A stretch of 64,000 nt of DNA, taken from positions 48,469 through 112,468 of the forward strand of contig NZ_AJWX01000022.1 in NCBI RefSeq assembly GCF_000263855.1. Direction: 5' to 3'. A program made the translations under genes and the position numbers. Below the pieces are notes generated by a model, which was given only the letters and a program-made list of their open reading frames with translations, searched no databases and had not been told where the DNA came from. Positions 10,291 to 19,173 of this stretch are shown in pieces. The DNA is from Pseudomonas sp. M47T1. Its GTDB lineage: Bacteria > Pseudomonadota > Gammaproteobacteria > Pseudomonadales > Pseudomonadaceae. Position 1 is the stretch's first letter, and each line of letters begins with the position of its first letter.

Positions 10291-10680
10291 CTAGGCGTCG
10301 GTATCGATACTGCGTGAGTCAGTATTGACGATGCCGGCCTCCTGCTGAGGCCGGGCAGGTACCGAGGTGGCCAGGTCCATGGCGATGTGCGCGGCCATCA
10401 TGCTGGCACGCGCGCGGATCAGCGCCAGGTTGCGCTCGGCCACGCTGTGGTACTGGGCATTCTGCACGGCCATGAATTCGTGTTGTTCATGGCGCGCCTG
10501 GTTCTGAAGCTGGGCGATGTGCTGGTTGTGGGCGCGGGCGCGCCGTTTGCTGGCGTTCTGCTGGGCCTCACGCTTGGCCGCGGCAGCCTTGCTGGCGGCA
10601 GCCTCGGCGTCGGCGCGCAGCTTCGCCGGGTCTTCGCTGGCGGTGCCGAACAGCGCGGCAACCGGGTTGATGTCCATCAT
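10291..10680 (-). CDS. Hypothetical Ala-rich helical protein
   Basis: 129 residues, unrecognised. Residues 18-70 are rich in Ala, Lys, Arg and Gln (KAAAAKREAQQNASKRRARAH) and predict a long basic helix or coiled coil. No signal peptide or membrane segment is present. AGGAGG lies 9 bases before the first ATG; the next codon is also ATG. It is followed on the same strand by no close gene. Its upstream neighbour ends 24 bases away and may be co-transcribed with it. Confidence 0.65.
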   Translation of the reverse strand: MMDINPVAALFGTASEDPAKLRADAEAAASKAAAAKREAQQNASKRRARAHNQHIAQLQNQARHEQHEFMAVQNAQYHSVAERNLALIRARASMMAAHIAMDLATSVPARPQQEAGIVNTDSRSIDTDA

Positions 10681-10704
10681 GGCGTCGACCTCCTGGGGGT
10701 TTGC

Positions 10705-10986
10705 CTATTGTATCGGCACCGCTACAAAGTCCTTGAGGGGCCTTTGCCCCTGTTCCAGTAGCCGCGCCAGCGCGCAGGCTTCCAAGTGCGAGCAGCGAAA
10801 CCCCAGGGTGCGGCCGCTGTCCATTTCGCGTACGTGGAAGAACTCGCGGCCGGCGGGAATTACCTGGCAACGTAGTGCCTGACGGTAGCCCTGCGGGCCC
10901 TTGAGCCGGTACAATGCCGTGCCGAAGTCGATAGTTGCGTCTGCCTTGTCGATATTTGCTCGACGGCTTTCCAGTGAATCGTGCAT
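10705..10986 (-). CDS. Conserved hypothetical protein
   Basis: 93-residue soluble protein, unrecognised. The start is set at the ATG at 10986, which has GAAGGAA 6 bases upstream; a longer reading frame to 11025 lacks a ribosome site. Visible pieces such as ALYRLKGPQGYRQALRCQVI and FFHVREMDSGRTLGFRCSH suggest a small beta-rich fold. It lies just upstream of the Ala-rich protein gene on the same strand (24 bases apart), so the two are probably one transcription unit. No function is proposed. Confidence 0.65.
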   Translation of the reverse strand: MHDSLESRRANIDKADATIDFGTALYRLKGPQGYRQALRCQVIPAGREFFHVREMDSGRTLGFRCSHLEACALARLLEQGQRPLKDFVAVPIQ

Positions 10987-11101
10987 ATTCGTTCCTTCCG
11001 ATGGGGCGTTGGGTGCCACGTGCACAGTGGGTGCGCTGCTGCCTGCTACGCTTGACCCTCATGGGCAGGCAATATGTATAGCTATCGCATTTTTTACTTC
11101 G

Positions 11102-11353
11102 TCAGGCTGTCGGAAAAGGCGCTTTAGGCTGCGGCGTATTACTGATTTTAATGATTAGGAAACGTCCCACGCCTTGAAGTGTTCTTTCCTTCAAGGTCAG
11201 CATCGCCTGCAAGAGCTTCCAGTGGATTTTTCCTTTAGCTTCTTGTCGCGCCTGACCTGCCATGGACTTGTTCATTTTTTGCGCCGCGCCTTGGTTTTCG
11301 GGCTCGGCCGGGGTCGTTTCGGCTGCCTGTGTTGTGCCGGGCAGTATTTTCAT
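11102..11353 (-). CDS. Doubtful small hypothetical ORF
   Basis: 83 residues, basic at the C-terminus, no recognised domain and no clear ribosome site before the ATG at 11353. It fills most of the 380-base gap between the hypothetical gene ending upstream at 10986 and the + strand gene at 11368. The base composition is lower in GC than the neighbours. It may be a real short gene or only the regulatory region of its neighbours. Confidence 0.25.
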   Translation of the reverse strand: MKILPGTTQAAETTPAEPENQGAAQKMNKSMAGQARQEAKGKIHWKLLQAMLTLKERTLQGVGRFLIIKISNTPQPKAPFPTA

Positions 11354-11367
11354 TCGAGGATTTTTAA

Positions 11368-11835
11368 TTGGCAGTAAGTAATCTGGAAATGCACGCGTTG
11401 TTCGTGCTGGGCGATCTTCGCGCCAAACTGGTCAAATTGTTTCAATCGCGTTTCGTGTATGTCACCGAACAAACGGTAGAAGGCATTTACATGGCCGAGA
11501 TCGATACCGAAAGTGCCTTGGTGGTGGATGACAAGCAGCGCCTTGAGCTGAAAGTGGGCGATCACTTTCGTGCGGCGGTATTGCCCAGCCGGGAAGGCGG
11601 CAAGTTTGAGATCAAGTTCCGTGACATCAAGTTGGCGGTGTATGGCCTGGGCGAATATGCCTTTGTGAGCACGGCAGACGGCGAGGGCATCGTGTTCAAG
11701 GAAGGTCAGACCATCGTCATGGTCTTCGCCGCTGTGGAACAACTGCAGGGCGGCCTGGCCAAGCCCTTGAAGGCGGCGTCTTCGAAAGCGGCCAAGTGGC
11801 GCAAGGGCGAGTTGACCTTCAAGCCCAGCGAGTAA
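11368..11835 (+). CDS. Conserved hypothetical protein
   Basis: 155-residue protein without a named domain. It starts at a TTG with CGAGGA 7 bases upstream, a good ribosome site that decides the start. The sequence is an alternation of strands and loops with several hydrophobic patches (FVYVTEQTVEGIYMAEI, TIVMVFAAVEQL) and no signal peptide. A beta-rich cytoplasmic protein is likely. It is followed after 65 bases by the betaine-type binding protein gene. No functional link is evident. Confidence 0.7.
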   Translation: MAVSNLEMHALFVLGDLRAKLVKLFQSRFVYVTEQTVEGIYMAEIDTESALVVDDKQRLELKVGDHFRAAVLPSREGGKFEIKFRDIKLAVYGLGEYAFVSTADGEGIVFKEGQTIVMVFAAVEQLQGGLAKPLKAASSKAAKWRKGELTFKPSE

Positions 11836-11900
11836 CACGGGCGGGGCATCATCGGGCAGTGGTCTACAGTCAGTGAGTGCTGACTGTCGAGGCCTTGCCG

Positions 11901-12899
11901 ATGAAAGTGATACTGCCTGTTGTGCTGTGGTGCCTGGTGCTGACGGCGTCGCCCGTGCGTGCGGCGCCGGCGCCCATTCATTTTGCCGACCTGAACTGGG
12001 AAAGCGGCAGCCTGATCACCGAACTGTTGCGCATCGTGGTGGAGAAAGGCTACGACCTGCCCACGGACACCCTGCCAGGCACCACCATCACGCTGGAAAC
12101 GGCGCTGGCGAAAAACGATATCCAGGTTATCGCCGAAGAGTGGGCCGGGCGCAGTCCTGTCTGGGTCAAGGCCGAGGCGGCGGGGCAGGTCAAGGGCCTG
12201 GGCAACCTGGTGGAGGGCGCCACTGAAGGATGGTGGGTGCCGGAGTACGTGATCAAGGGCGATGCCGCACGCGGTCTGAAGCCGCTGGCGCCCGACCTGC
12301 ACAGTGTCAGCGACCTGCCGCGCTACAAGGCCGTGTTTCGCGACCCCGAAAACCCCGACAAGGGGCGCTTCCTCAACAGCCCCATTGGCTGGACCTCGGA
12401 AGTGGTCAACGGGCAGAAGCTCAAGGCCTATGGCCTGACTGACAGTTACAGCAACTTGCGCTCCGGCAGCGGTGCAGCGCTGGACGCCGAAATTACCTCG
12501 TCGATCAAGCGCGGCCAGCCGGTATTGTTCTACTACTGGTCGCCCACACCGTTACTCGGTCGCTACAAGCTGGTGCAGTTGCAGGAGCCGGCATTCGACG
12601 CCGAGGCGTGGAAGACCCTGACCCAGGCCGATAACCCGACGCCCAAGCCTACCCGTTCGCCGCCGTCGATTCTTTGCGTGGGTGTGTCGGCGGCGTTTGC
12701 CCATGACTACCCGCAACTGGTGGCATTCTTCCAGCAGGTGAAGTTGCCCATCGATGACCTGAACAAGGCGTTGGCGACCATGAGTGAGCGGCATTTGCCC
12801 CCGCGTCAGGCAGCCACCACCTTCTTCAAAGACTACCCGCAACTGTGGCGCAGCTGGGTGCCGGCGGATGTGGCCGACAAGGTGGCCGCAGGCCTGTGA
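11901..12899 (+). CDS. Orphan periplasmic binding protein, glycine betaine/proline type (OpuAC domain)
   Basis: 332 residues with a signal peptide of about 22 residues ending PVRAAPA, then an OpuAC/ProX-type type II binding fold (FADLNWESGSLITELL; GWTSEVVNGQKL; FYYWSPTPLLG). The aromatic residues in NWESG and YYWSP are of the kind that form the cage for quaternary amines. The start is set at the ATG at 11901. No ATPase or permease gene is adjacent, so it must either work with a transporter encoded elsewhere or act as a sensor-type binding protein. Ligand specificity cannot be read from the sequence. Confidence 0.82.
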   Translation: MKVILPVVLWCLVLTASPVRAAPAPIHFADLNWESGSLITELLRIVVEKGYDLPTDTLPGTTITLETALAKNDIQVIAEEWAGRSPVWVKAEAAGQVKGLGNLVEGATEGWWVPEYVIKGDAARGLKPLAPDLHSVSDLPRYKAVFRDPENPDKGRFLNSPIGWTSEVVNGQKLKAYGLTDSYSNLRSGSGAALDAEITSSIKRGQPVLFYYWSPTPLLGRYKLVQLQEPAFDAEAWKTLTQADNPTPKPTRSPPSILCVGVSAAFAHDYPQLVAFFQQVKLPIDDLNKALATMSERHLPPRQAATTFFKDYPQLWRSWVPADVADKVAAGL

Positions 12900-12900
12900 C

Positions 12901-12930
12901 GTAGCCTGGCGGCAGCGGCTACAGATTTTT
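12901..12930 (+). terminator. Probable terminator built on a REP-like unit
   Basis: GTAGCC (12901-12906) pairs with GGCTAC (12917-12922), followed by AGATTTTT. It lies one base after the binding-protein stop codon and between two convergent units. The stem is short, so efficiency is uncertain. Confidence 0.5.
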
Positions 12931-12955
12931 CGGCGGCCCTGAATGAGCATTATCC

Positions 12956-13300
12956 CTACTGCCGGCTACTCACTTCCCCCGGTACCGGCTCACCCGCCAT
13001 GCGCTTGCGAAACAGCGCCGCGCGGGCCAGCAGCAAGGTGGTGACCGGTACGGTGATGGCCAGCAGGATGGGGATCAGCCAGGCGTGCAGTACCGGTTCA
13101 TGGGCCTGGGCCGAGAAGAACAGGATCGACGCCAGGGACACGCACCAGGCGCCAATGGTCGACGCCAGCGCCGGCGGGTGCATGCGCTGGAAGTAGTCTT
13201 TCAGGCGCACCATGCCGATGGCCCCCAGCAAGGCAAACAGGCTGCCCAGCAACAGCAGCACGCCAATGGCGACTTGAATCCACACCGGCAGCTCGTTCAT
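12956..13300 (-). CDS. phaG: Monovalent cation/H+ antiporter subunit G (PhaG/MnhG)
   Basis: 114-residue membrane protein with three hydrophobic helices, the size and profile of PhaG/MrpG subunits (YFQRMHPPALASTIGAWCV is the family hallmark). GAGGTG lies just before the ATG at 13300 and the gene overlaps the end of phaF by four bases. It is the last gene of the seven-protein-type Pha/Mrp complex that exchanges K+ or Na+ for protons across the inner membrane. The C-terminus is a short basic cytoplasmic tail. Confidence 0.92.
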   Translation of the reverse strand: MNELPVWIQVAIGVLLLLGSLFALLGAIGMVRLKDYFQRMHPPALASTIGAWCVSLASILFFSAQAHEPVLHAWLIPILLAITVPVTTLLLARAALFRKRMAGEPVPGEVSSRQ

Positions 13301-13575
13301 TCGATCACCTCGCCGCGCAACAGAAACTTGGCCAGGGCGAAGGAGCCGACGAAGCCGAACAGGGCGATCAACAGCGCCGCCTCGAAGTAGGTTTCGCTGC
13401 CGTAGCGAATGCCCAGCACCAGCATGGTCAGCATGCCCAGAATGTACAGGTAGTCCAGGGCCAGCACCCGGTCCTGGGCGGACGGGCCCTTGAACAGGCG
13501 GTACAGGGTGAGCAGCATGGCCAGGGCAAAGATCGCCAGGCTCAGCACAATGGCATGGTCGAGCAGGGCACTCAT
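13297..13575 (-). CDS. phaF: Monovalent cation/H+ antiporter subunit F (PhaF/MnhF)
   Basis: 92-residue protein with three membrane helices and the MrpF family core GPSAQDRVLALDYLYI near residue 30-46. It overlaps phaE upstream and phaG downstream by four bases each, so the genes are translationally coupled. The subunit belongs to the membrane complex encoded by this operon. Confidence 0.92.
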   Translation of the reverse strand: MSALLDHAIVLSLAIFALAMLLTLYRLFKGPSAQDRVLALDYLYILGMLTMLVLGIRYGSETYFEAALLIALFGFVGSFALAKFLLRGEVIE

Positions 13576-14060
13576 TCGAAAATCTCCATGAGCGGGCGTT
13601 CGTAGGTGGTCTTGAAGTGCTCGATGAAGCGCGCCTCGTCATCCAGGTCGAACACGTGCAGCAGCAAAATGCTGCGGTCCAGGGCCAGCTCCGACCAGAC
13701 CGTACCGGGCACCACCGTGGTAATGGTCGACAACGCGGCCAGGCCGTTGGCGTCGCGCAGGTCCAGGGGAACCTTGACGAAAGCCGAGCGCGGCGCGCGG
13801 CGCCCCAGGTTGAGCACGCTCCAGGCTACCTGCAGGTTCGAGGTGACCACGTCAACACCCACGCGGCCCAACAGGCGCAACACGGTCCAGGGCTTGCGGA
13901 TGCGCACCGGCTGGGGGCGCAGGGCACTCATCAGCAGCGGCGCCAGCACCCCCAGCAGCACGGCCAACACCAGATTGCCCGCGCTCAGCGACAGGTTCAA
14001 CAACAGCCATAACCCGGCGCAGGCCAGCGACAGAAGCGGGGCAGGAAACAGGTGCTTCAT
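13572..14060 (-). CDS. phaE: Monovalent cation/H+ antiporter subunit E (PhaE/MnhE)
   Basis: 162 residues. Two or three membrane helices in the first 60 residues are followed by a cytoplasmic domain with the MrpE family sequence TTVVPGTVWSELA and the late YERPLMEIFE. The ATG at 14060 overlaps the phaD stop codon. A longer upstream reading frame exists but has no ribosome site and runs through phaD. Confidence 0.92.
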   Translation of the reverse strand: MKHLFPAPLLSLACAGLWLLLNLSLSAGNLVLAVLLGVLAPLLMSALRPQPVRIRKPWTVLRLLGRVGVDVVTSNLQVAWSVLNLGRRAPRSAFVKVPLDLRDANGLAALSTITTVVPGTVWSELALDRSILLLHVFDLDDEARFIEHFKTTYERPLMEIFE

Positions 14061-15673
14061 GGGCGCACCTGGGCGGCCATCACCGCGTTGATGTAGTGGC
14101 TGGGTTCGTCTAGCAGGGCGGCCGTTGCGCGCACGTAGCCCAGCAGCGCTTCGCCCTGGACGGTCAGCAACAGGCACAGGCCGAGCAGTACCACGATGGG
14201 CACGCACTCAAAACGCCGCAGCAACGGCGAAGGCCGTTCCTGGGGTGTCCAGAAGCGCTGGATGCCGACGCGGGTCATGGCCAGCAGGGTGCCCAGCCCG
14301 GAGAGGATCAGCAGCGCCACCAGCACCCAGGCCGCCGGGCTGGCGTGGCTGAACAGTGCCTGGATCAGGTTGAGCTTGGCGATGAACCCGGACAGCGGCG
14401 GCATGCCGATAACCAGCAGCGCGCACGCGATGTAGGCAAGACCCAGGAATGCCATGGTCCAGGGGATCACCTGGCCCACCACGGCTTTCTGCTCATCGTC
14501 CAGGTTGATGCCCTTGGGCGGGTGCAGGGACTCCACCGGGCGCGGCAGCAGGTCGCCGTCGTCCTCCAGGGCCATGTCGTTGGCCGACCGCGAGCGCTCG
14601 ATCAGTTCGGCCAGCAGGAACAGCGCTGCCAGCGCCAGGGTGGAGCTGACCAGGTAGAACAGCGCGCCCGCGGTGATCGCTGGCACGCCAAAGCCGATGG
14701 CGGCCAGCAGGGAGCCGGCCGATACCAGTATGCTCAGGCTGGCCATGCGTTCCAGGCGCTGGGCGGCCAGCACGGCAATACCGGCCACGGCAATGGTCAG
14801 CAGCCCGCCGGCCAGTAGCCAGTCGCCGCCAAAATGCGCCGAGGCCCCGGCCTGGTCGGAAAACAACAGGCTCCACAGGCGCAGCAAGGTATAGACACCC
14901 ACCTTGGTCATGATCGCGAACAGCGCCGCCACCGGCGCGCTGGCCGAGGCGTAGGCGGGCACCAGCCAGAAGTTCAGCGGCCACATGCCGGCCTTGGCCA
15001 GGAACGCGGTGGCCAGGATGGCCACGCCCGCGTGCAGCAGGCCGACGTCGCCCGCTGGCACCTGGGGGATTTTCACCGCCAGGTCAGCCAGGTTGAGGGT
15101 GCCGGTAACGCCGTAGATCATGGCCGCGCCGATCAGGAACAGCGACGAGGCCAGCAGGTTGATGGCAATGTAGTGCAGCCCCGACGACACGCGCGCCCGG
15201 CCCGAACCGTGCAGCAGCATGCCGTAGGAGGCCGCCAGCAGTACTTCGAAAAACACAAACAGGTTGAACAGGTCCGCCGTCAGGAACGCTCCGTAAAGCC
15301 CCATCAGCTGGATCTGGAACAGCGCATGGAAACTGGCCCCGGCGCGATCCCAGCGGGCCATGGCGAACAGCAGGGCGGCGCTGGCGACGATGCCGGTCAG
15401 CACCAGCATCAGCGCCGACAGCCGGTCCAGCACCAGCACAATGCCGAACGGTGCCGGCCAGTTGCCTGGCAGGTACACGCCAACGGCGCTGGTCTGGTCC
15501 TGTTGCTGGGTGCCGTGCAGCAGCACCGCAGCGATGGCCAGGCCCGCCAGGGTAGACAACAGGTTCAGGCGCGCCTTGAGCGGGCGGTGTTTTTCGCCCA
15601 GCAACAGCATCAGCGCGGCGGTCAGCAGCGGTAGCAGCACGGGGGCGATCAGCAGGGGCGGCATCGCGCTCAT
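14057..15673 (-). CDS. phaD: Monovalent cation/H+ antiporter subunit D (PhaD/MnhD)
   Basis: 538-residue polytopic membrane protein of the NADH-quinone oxidoreductase ND5/ND4-like family, the usual MrpD length. About 14 hydrophobic segments are visible, and the conserved loop VFFEVLLAASYGMLL near residue 135-150 carries the functional Glu of proton-pumping homologues. Downstream, KAGMWPLNFWLVPAYASASAPV carries the conserved Lys. The start is set at the ATG at 15673, overlapping phaC. An insertion-like cytoplasmic loop rich in Asp/Glu (EDDGDLLPR) is present in the last third. Confidence 0.93.
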   Translation of the reverse strand: MSAMPPLLIAPVLLPLLTAALMLLLGEKHRPLKARLNLLSTLAGLAIAAVLLHGTQQQDQTSAVGVYLPGNWPAPFGIVLVLDRLSALMLVLTGIVASAALLFAMARWDRAGASFHALFQIQLMGLYGAFLTADLFNLFVFFEVLLAASYGMLLHGSGRARVSSGLHYIAINLLASSLFLIGAAMIYGVTGTLNLADLAVKIPQVPAGDVGLLHAGVAILATAFLAKAGMWPLNFWLVPAYASASAPVAALFAIMTKVGVYTLLRLWSLLFSDQAGASAHFGGDWLLAGGLLTIAVAGIAVLAAQRLERMASLSILVSAGSLLAAIGFGVPAITAGALFYLVSSTLALAALFLLAELIERSRSANDMALEDDGDLLPRPVESLHPPKGINLDDEQKAVVGQVIPWTMAFLGLAYIACALLVIGMPPLSGFIAKLNLIQALFSHASPAAWVLVALLILSGLGTLLAMTRVGIQRFWTPQERPSPLLRRFECVPIVVLLGLCLLLTVQGEALLGYVRATAALLDEPSHYINAVMAAQVRP

Positions 15674-16014
15674 TCGCCGCGCTCCCGGCCGTCCACGTGG
15701 TCGGTGCCGGTCAGCCCGCGCGATGCCAGCAACACCACCAGGAACAGCGCGGTCATGGCGAAGCTGATGACAATGGCCGTGAGCACCAGCGCCTGGGGCA
15801 GCGGGTCGGTGTAATGCAGCAGGTCCTGGGCCACGCCGTCCTTGATGATCGGTTCCTTGCCGATGAACAGGCTGCCCATGCTGAAGATGAACAGGTTGAC
15901 CCCATAGGACAGCAGGCACAGGCCCATGGCCACCTGGAAGGTCCGTGGCCGCAGGATCAGCCACGTGCCGGACGCGGCCAGTACCCCAATGGCAACCGCG
16001 ATGACTTCTTCCAT
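15670..16014 (-). CDS. phaC: Monovalent cation/H+ antiporter subunit C (PhaC/MnhC)
   Basis: 114-residue protein with three membrane helices, homologous to NuoK. The family sequence LLSYGVNLFIFSMG is near residue 34-47, and DPLPQALVLTAIVISFA marks the third helix. The ATG at 16014 overlaps the phaAB stop and the 3' end overlaps phaD, so translation is coupled on both sides. Confidence 0.92.
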   Translation of the reverse strand: MEEVIAVAIGVLAASGTWLILRPRTFQVAMGLCLLSYGVNLFIFSMGSLFIGKEPIIKDGVAQDLLHYTDPLPQALVLTAIVISFAMTALFLVVLLASRGLTGTDHVDGRERGE

Positions 16015-18935
16015 CAGGCACTCCCTAGTGGTTGGGCGACGGGCTTGGGCAGCCCGGTGGGTTTATGGCTGCGCACCGACTGGTGTGCCAGGGCGGTGAG
16101 GATCAGCAGGGTCGAGCCCACCACCACGCAGAACACGCCGATGTCGAAGAACAGCGCGCTGGCCACGTGCACCTCGCCCAGTACCGGCAAGTGCAGGTGG
16201 GCCGTGTGGGTGGTGAGGAACGGGTAGCCCAGCAGCATGGCGCCTACCCCGGTCAGGGTGGCGAACAGCAGGCCCACGCCCATCCAGCGCTGGGGTCGCA
16301 GGCGCATCTGGGCTTCCACCCACTGGGTGCCGGCCACCATGTACTGCAGGATGAACGCCACCGCCATCACCAGCCCGGCGACAAAGCCACCGCCCGGCTG
16401 GTTGTGGCCGCGCATGAACAGGTACATCGACACCACTACGGCGATGGGCAGCAGCAGGCGCACCAGCACCGCCGGCACCATCATGAAGCCCAGGGCGGTG
16501 TCGCTGGCCTGGCGCGGGTTGACCAGGTCGGTGACCACGTCCGGTGCCAGCAGGCGCTGTTGGGTGGGCAACTGGATGCTTTCGCGCGGCGGCCGAAAGC
16601 GTCGCAGCAAGGCGAAGATGGCCAGGGCGGTGGCCACCAGCACAGTGATTTCGCCCAGAGTGTCGAAGCCGCGGAAGTCCACCAGCATGACATTCACTAC
16701 GTTGCTGCCGCCGCCTTCGGGCAAGGCCTTGCGCAAGTAGAACTCGGAAATCACGTTGGGGGTAGGGCGAGTGAGCATGGCGTAGGACAGTGCCGCCATG
16801 CCACCGCCCACCACCGTGGCCAGCAGCAGGTCACGCAGGCGCCGCACGCGGGCGCGTGCTTCGCTGCCGGGCGCCGCCAGAACGTCCTCGATACGCCGTG
16901 GCAGCCAGCGCAGCCCCAGCAGGATCAGCACCGTGGTCACCACTTCCACCACCAGTTGCGTCAGGGCCAGGTCCGGCGCCGAGAACCAGATGAAGGTTAC
17001 GCAGGTCATCAGCCCGCACACGCTGACCATGGTCAGGGCCGCCAGGCGGTGATACTTGGCTTGCCAGGCGGCGCCCACGGCGCAGGCGATTGCGATCAGC
17101 CACAGCGCCACGAACACCCCGGAACCGGCGATTTTGGGCCGCTGGCCCCAGCTCAGGCCGTTGTGCAGCAGCGGGATCAGGCCGGCGATGACCGCCACCA
17201 GCACCAGCATGAACAACTGCGGTTGCAGGCGCCGGGTTGTCAGCGTGCGTTCGGTGCGGCGGGCCAGGCGCATCAACAGCACCAGGCTGCGCTCGAACAG
17301 GCGCTTGCCATTGAGGCGGCCCACCAGGGGCGGGCGTTGCAGGTAGCCGCGCTGCACCTGGCGGCGCAGCAACAGATACAGCAGTATGCCGCCGCCCATG
17401 GCCACCAGGCTCATGATCAGGGGCGCGTTGAACCCGTGCCAGATCGCCAGGCTGTAAGCTGGCAGCTCGCCATCCACCACCGGCAGCGCCGCCGCAGCCA
17501 GCAACGGGCCCACCGATTGCGCGGGGAAAATGCCCACCACCAGGCACAGCATCACCAGCAGTTCCACCGGTGCCCGCATCCAGCGCGGCGGTTCATGGGG
17601 GGTGTGGGGCAGGTCGGTGGCCGGGGGGCCGAAGAACACATCCACGGTGAAGCGCAGCGCGTAGACCACGCTGAAGGTGCCGGCGATGGTGGCGATCGCA
17701 GGCAGCGCTATTTCCACCCAGGCGGTGGAGGTGATGAACACGGTCTCGGCGAAAAACATTTCCTTGGACAGGAAGCCGTTCATCAATGGCACCCCCGCCA
17801 TGGCCGCGCTGGCCACCATGGCCAGGGTGGCAGTGAAGGGAATCAGCCGGAACAGGCCGCTCAGGCGGCGGATGTCGCGGGTGCCGCTTTCGTGGTCGAT
17901 GATGCCGGCGGCCATGAACAGCGAGGCCTTGAAGGTGGCGTGGTTGAGAATGTGGAACACCGCCGCCACCGCCGCCAACGGGCTGTTGAGGCCCAGCAGC
18001 AGAGTAATAAGGCCCAGGTGGCTGATGGTGGAATAGGCCAGCAGGCCCTTGAGGTCATTCTGGAACATGGCGCAATAGGCGCCCAGCAGCAGGGTGCAGG
18101 CTCCCGCGCCGCTGACCATCCAGAACCATTGCTCGCTGCCCGACAACGACGGCCCCAGCCGCGCCAGCAGGAACACCCCGGCCTTTACCATGGTGGCCGA
18201 GTGCAGGTAGGCCGACACCGGCGTGGGCGCGGCCATGGCGTGGGGCAGCCAGAAATGGAAGGGGAATTGCGCGCTTTTGCTCAAGGCACCGATCAGGATC
18301 AGCGTCAGCAGCACCGGGTACAGGTGGCTGGCGCGGATCTGCTCGCCGGCCGCCAGCACCGTATCCAGGTCGTAACTGCCCACCACCTGGCCCAGCAGTA
18401 CGGTGCCGGCCAACAGGCACAGGCCGCCGGCGCCAGTCACCGCCAAGGCCATGTAGGCGCCACGACGGGCGTCAGCGCGGTGGTGCCAGTAGCCGATCAG
18501 CAGGAACGAAAACAGGCTGGTGAGCTCCCAGAAGAACACCATCTGCACCAGGTTGCCGGAAATCACCAGCCCGAGCATGGCACCCATGAACGCCAGGAAA
18601 AACGCGAAGAAGCGCGGCACCGGGTCATCCGGTGACATGTAATAACGCGCATACAGCGACACCAGCGTGCCGATGCCCAGCACCAGCAGGGAGAACAGCC
18701 AGGCGAAACCGTCCATGCGCAGGGTCAGGTTCAGGCCCAGGCTGGGCAGCCATTCATAGGTTTCGCGAATCACGCCGCCGTGGGCGACCTGCGGGTACAT
18801 CAGGGCCACGGCGACTGTGCCGGTAAGGGCCACCAGCCCGGCCAGGATCGACTCGCGGTTGCGCGCATCATGGGGCAGCACAGCGGCCAGACAGCTACCA
18901 ATGAAGGGCAGAAGCAGTAGAACTATCAATGACAT
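16014..18935 (-). CDS. phaAB: Monovalent cation/H+ antiporter fused subunits A and B (PhaAB/MrpA)
   Basis: 973-residue membrane protein. The N-terminal two thirds are ND5-like (MrpA), with the Glu-bearing FFWELTSLFSFLLIGYWHHR and a later conserved FPFHFWLPHAMAAPTPVSA. The last ~170 residues are MrpB-like (RGHNQPGGGFVAGLV), so A and B are fused as in gram-negative Pha systems. The start is set at the ATG at 18935, giving MSLIVLLLLPF; a longer frame upstream lacks a ribosome site. It is the first gene of the operon and the main ion-translocating subunit, supporting pH and K+/Na+ homeostasis. Confidence 0.93.
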   Translation of the reverse strand: MSLIVLLLLPFIGSCLAAVLPHDARNRESILAGLVALTGTVAVALMYPQVAHGGVIRETYEWLPSLGLNLTLRMDGFAWLFSLLVLGIGTLVSLYARYYMSPDDPVPRFFAFFLAFMGAMLGLVISGNLVQMVFFWELTSLFSFLLIGYWHHRADARRGAYMALAVTGAGGLCLLAGTVLLGQVVGSYDLDTVLAAGEQIRASHLYPVLLTLILIGALSKSAQFPFHFWLPHAMAAPTPVSAYLHSATMVKAGVFLLARLGPSLSGSEQWFWMVSGAGACTLLLGAYCAMFQNDLKGLLAYSTISHLGLITLLLGLNSPLAAVAAVFHILNHATFKASLFMAAGIIDHESGTRDIRRLSGLFRLIPFTATLAMVASAAMAGVPLMNGFLSKEMFFAETVFITSTAWVEIALPAIATIAGTFSVVYALRFTVDVFFGPPATDLPHTPHEPPRWMRAPVELLVMLCLVVGIFPAQSVGPLLAAAALPVVDGELPAYSLAIWHGFNAPLIMSLVAMGGGILLYLLLRRQVQRGYLQRPPLVGRLNGKRLFERSLVLLMRLARRTERTLTTRRLQPQLFMLVLVAVIAGLIPLLHNGLSWGQRPKIAGSGVFVALWLIAIACAVGAAWQAKYHRLAALTMVSVCGLMTCVTFIWFSAPDLALTQLVVEVVTTVLILLGLRWLPRRIEDVLAAPGSEARARVRRLRDLLLATVVGGGMAALSYAMLTRPTPNVISEFYLRKALPEGGGSNVVNVMLVDFRGFDTLGEITVLVATALAIFALLRRFRPPRESIQLPTQQRLLAPDVVTDLVNPRQASDTALGFMMVPAVLVRLLLPIAVVVSMYLFMRGHNQPGGGFVAGLVMAVAFILQYMVAGTQWVEAQMRLRPQRWMGVGLLFATLTGVGAMLLGYPFLTTHTAHLHLPVLGEVHVASALFFDIGVFCVVVGSTLLILTALAHQSVRSHKPTGLPKPVAQPLGSA

Positions 18936-19130
18936 AGCGGTCTGATCTGCTGGAATGGATAAGGAATCATACGGGGCCGGGCGGGCATCACCAACCACGA
19001 ACCTGTGCCGGAGCCCTACAATAGTGGTCTATTTGCCAGGTTTTTCATGACAAAATTTTACAAGATGCGGTCAGCGGATGGCTCAAGCACGCCGCCTGCC
19101 TTCATGACAGGTTGTTGCATCATGCTAGAC

Positions 19131-19144
19131 TGAAACCGGTTTCA
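19131..19144. promoter_or_regulatory. Perfect LacI-family operator, PtxS type
   Basis: TGAAACCGGTTTCA is a perfect 14-bp palindrome with the central CG typical of LacI/GalR operators. It equals the operator described for PtxS, the 2-ketogluconate-responsive repressor of pseudomonads. It lies 29 bases before the cupin start codon at 19174 and just after a -10-like TAGACT, where a bound repressor would block transcription. Confidence 0.75.
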
Positions 19145-19173
19145 ATTGGTTTGAATGGCTTATGGAGGATGTC

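Noticed and set aside
16032..18635. 867-residue plus-strand ORF opposite phaAB
   Set aside because: Rich in His and Gln without any family feature, while phaAB on the other strand is unmistakable.
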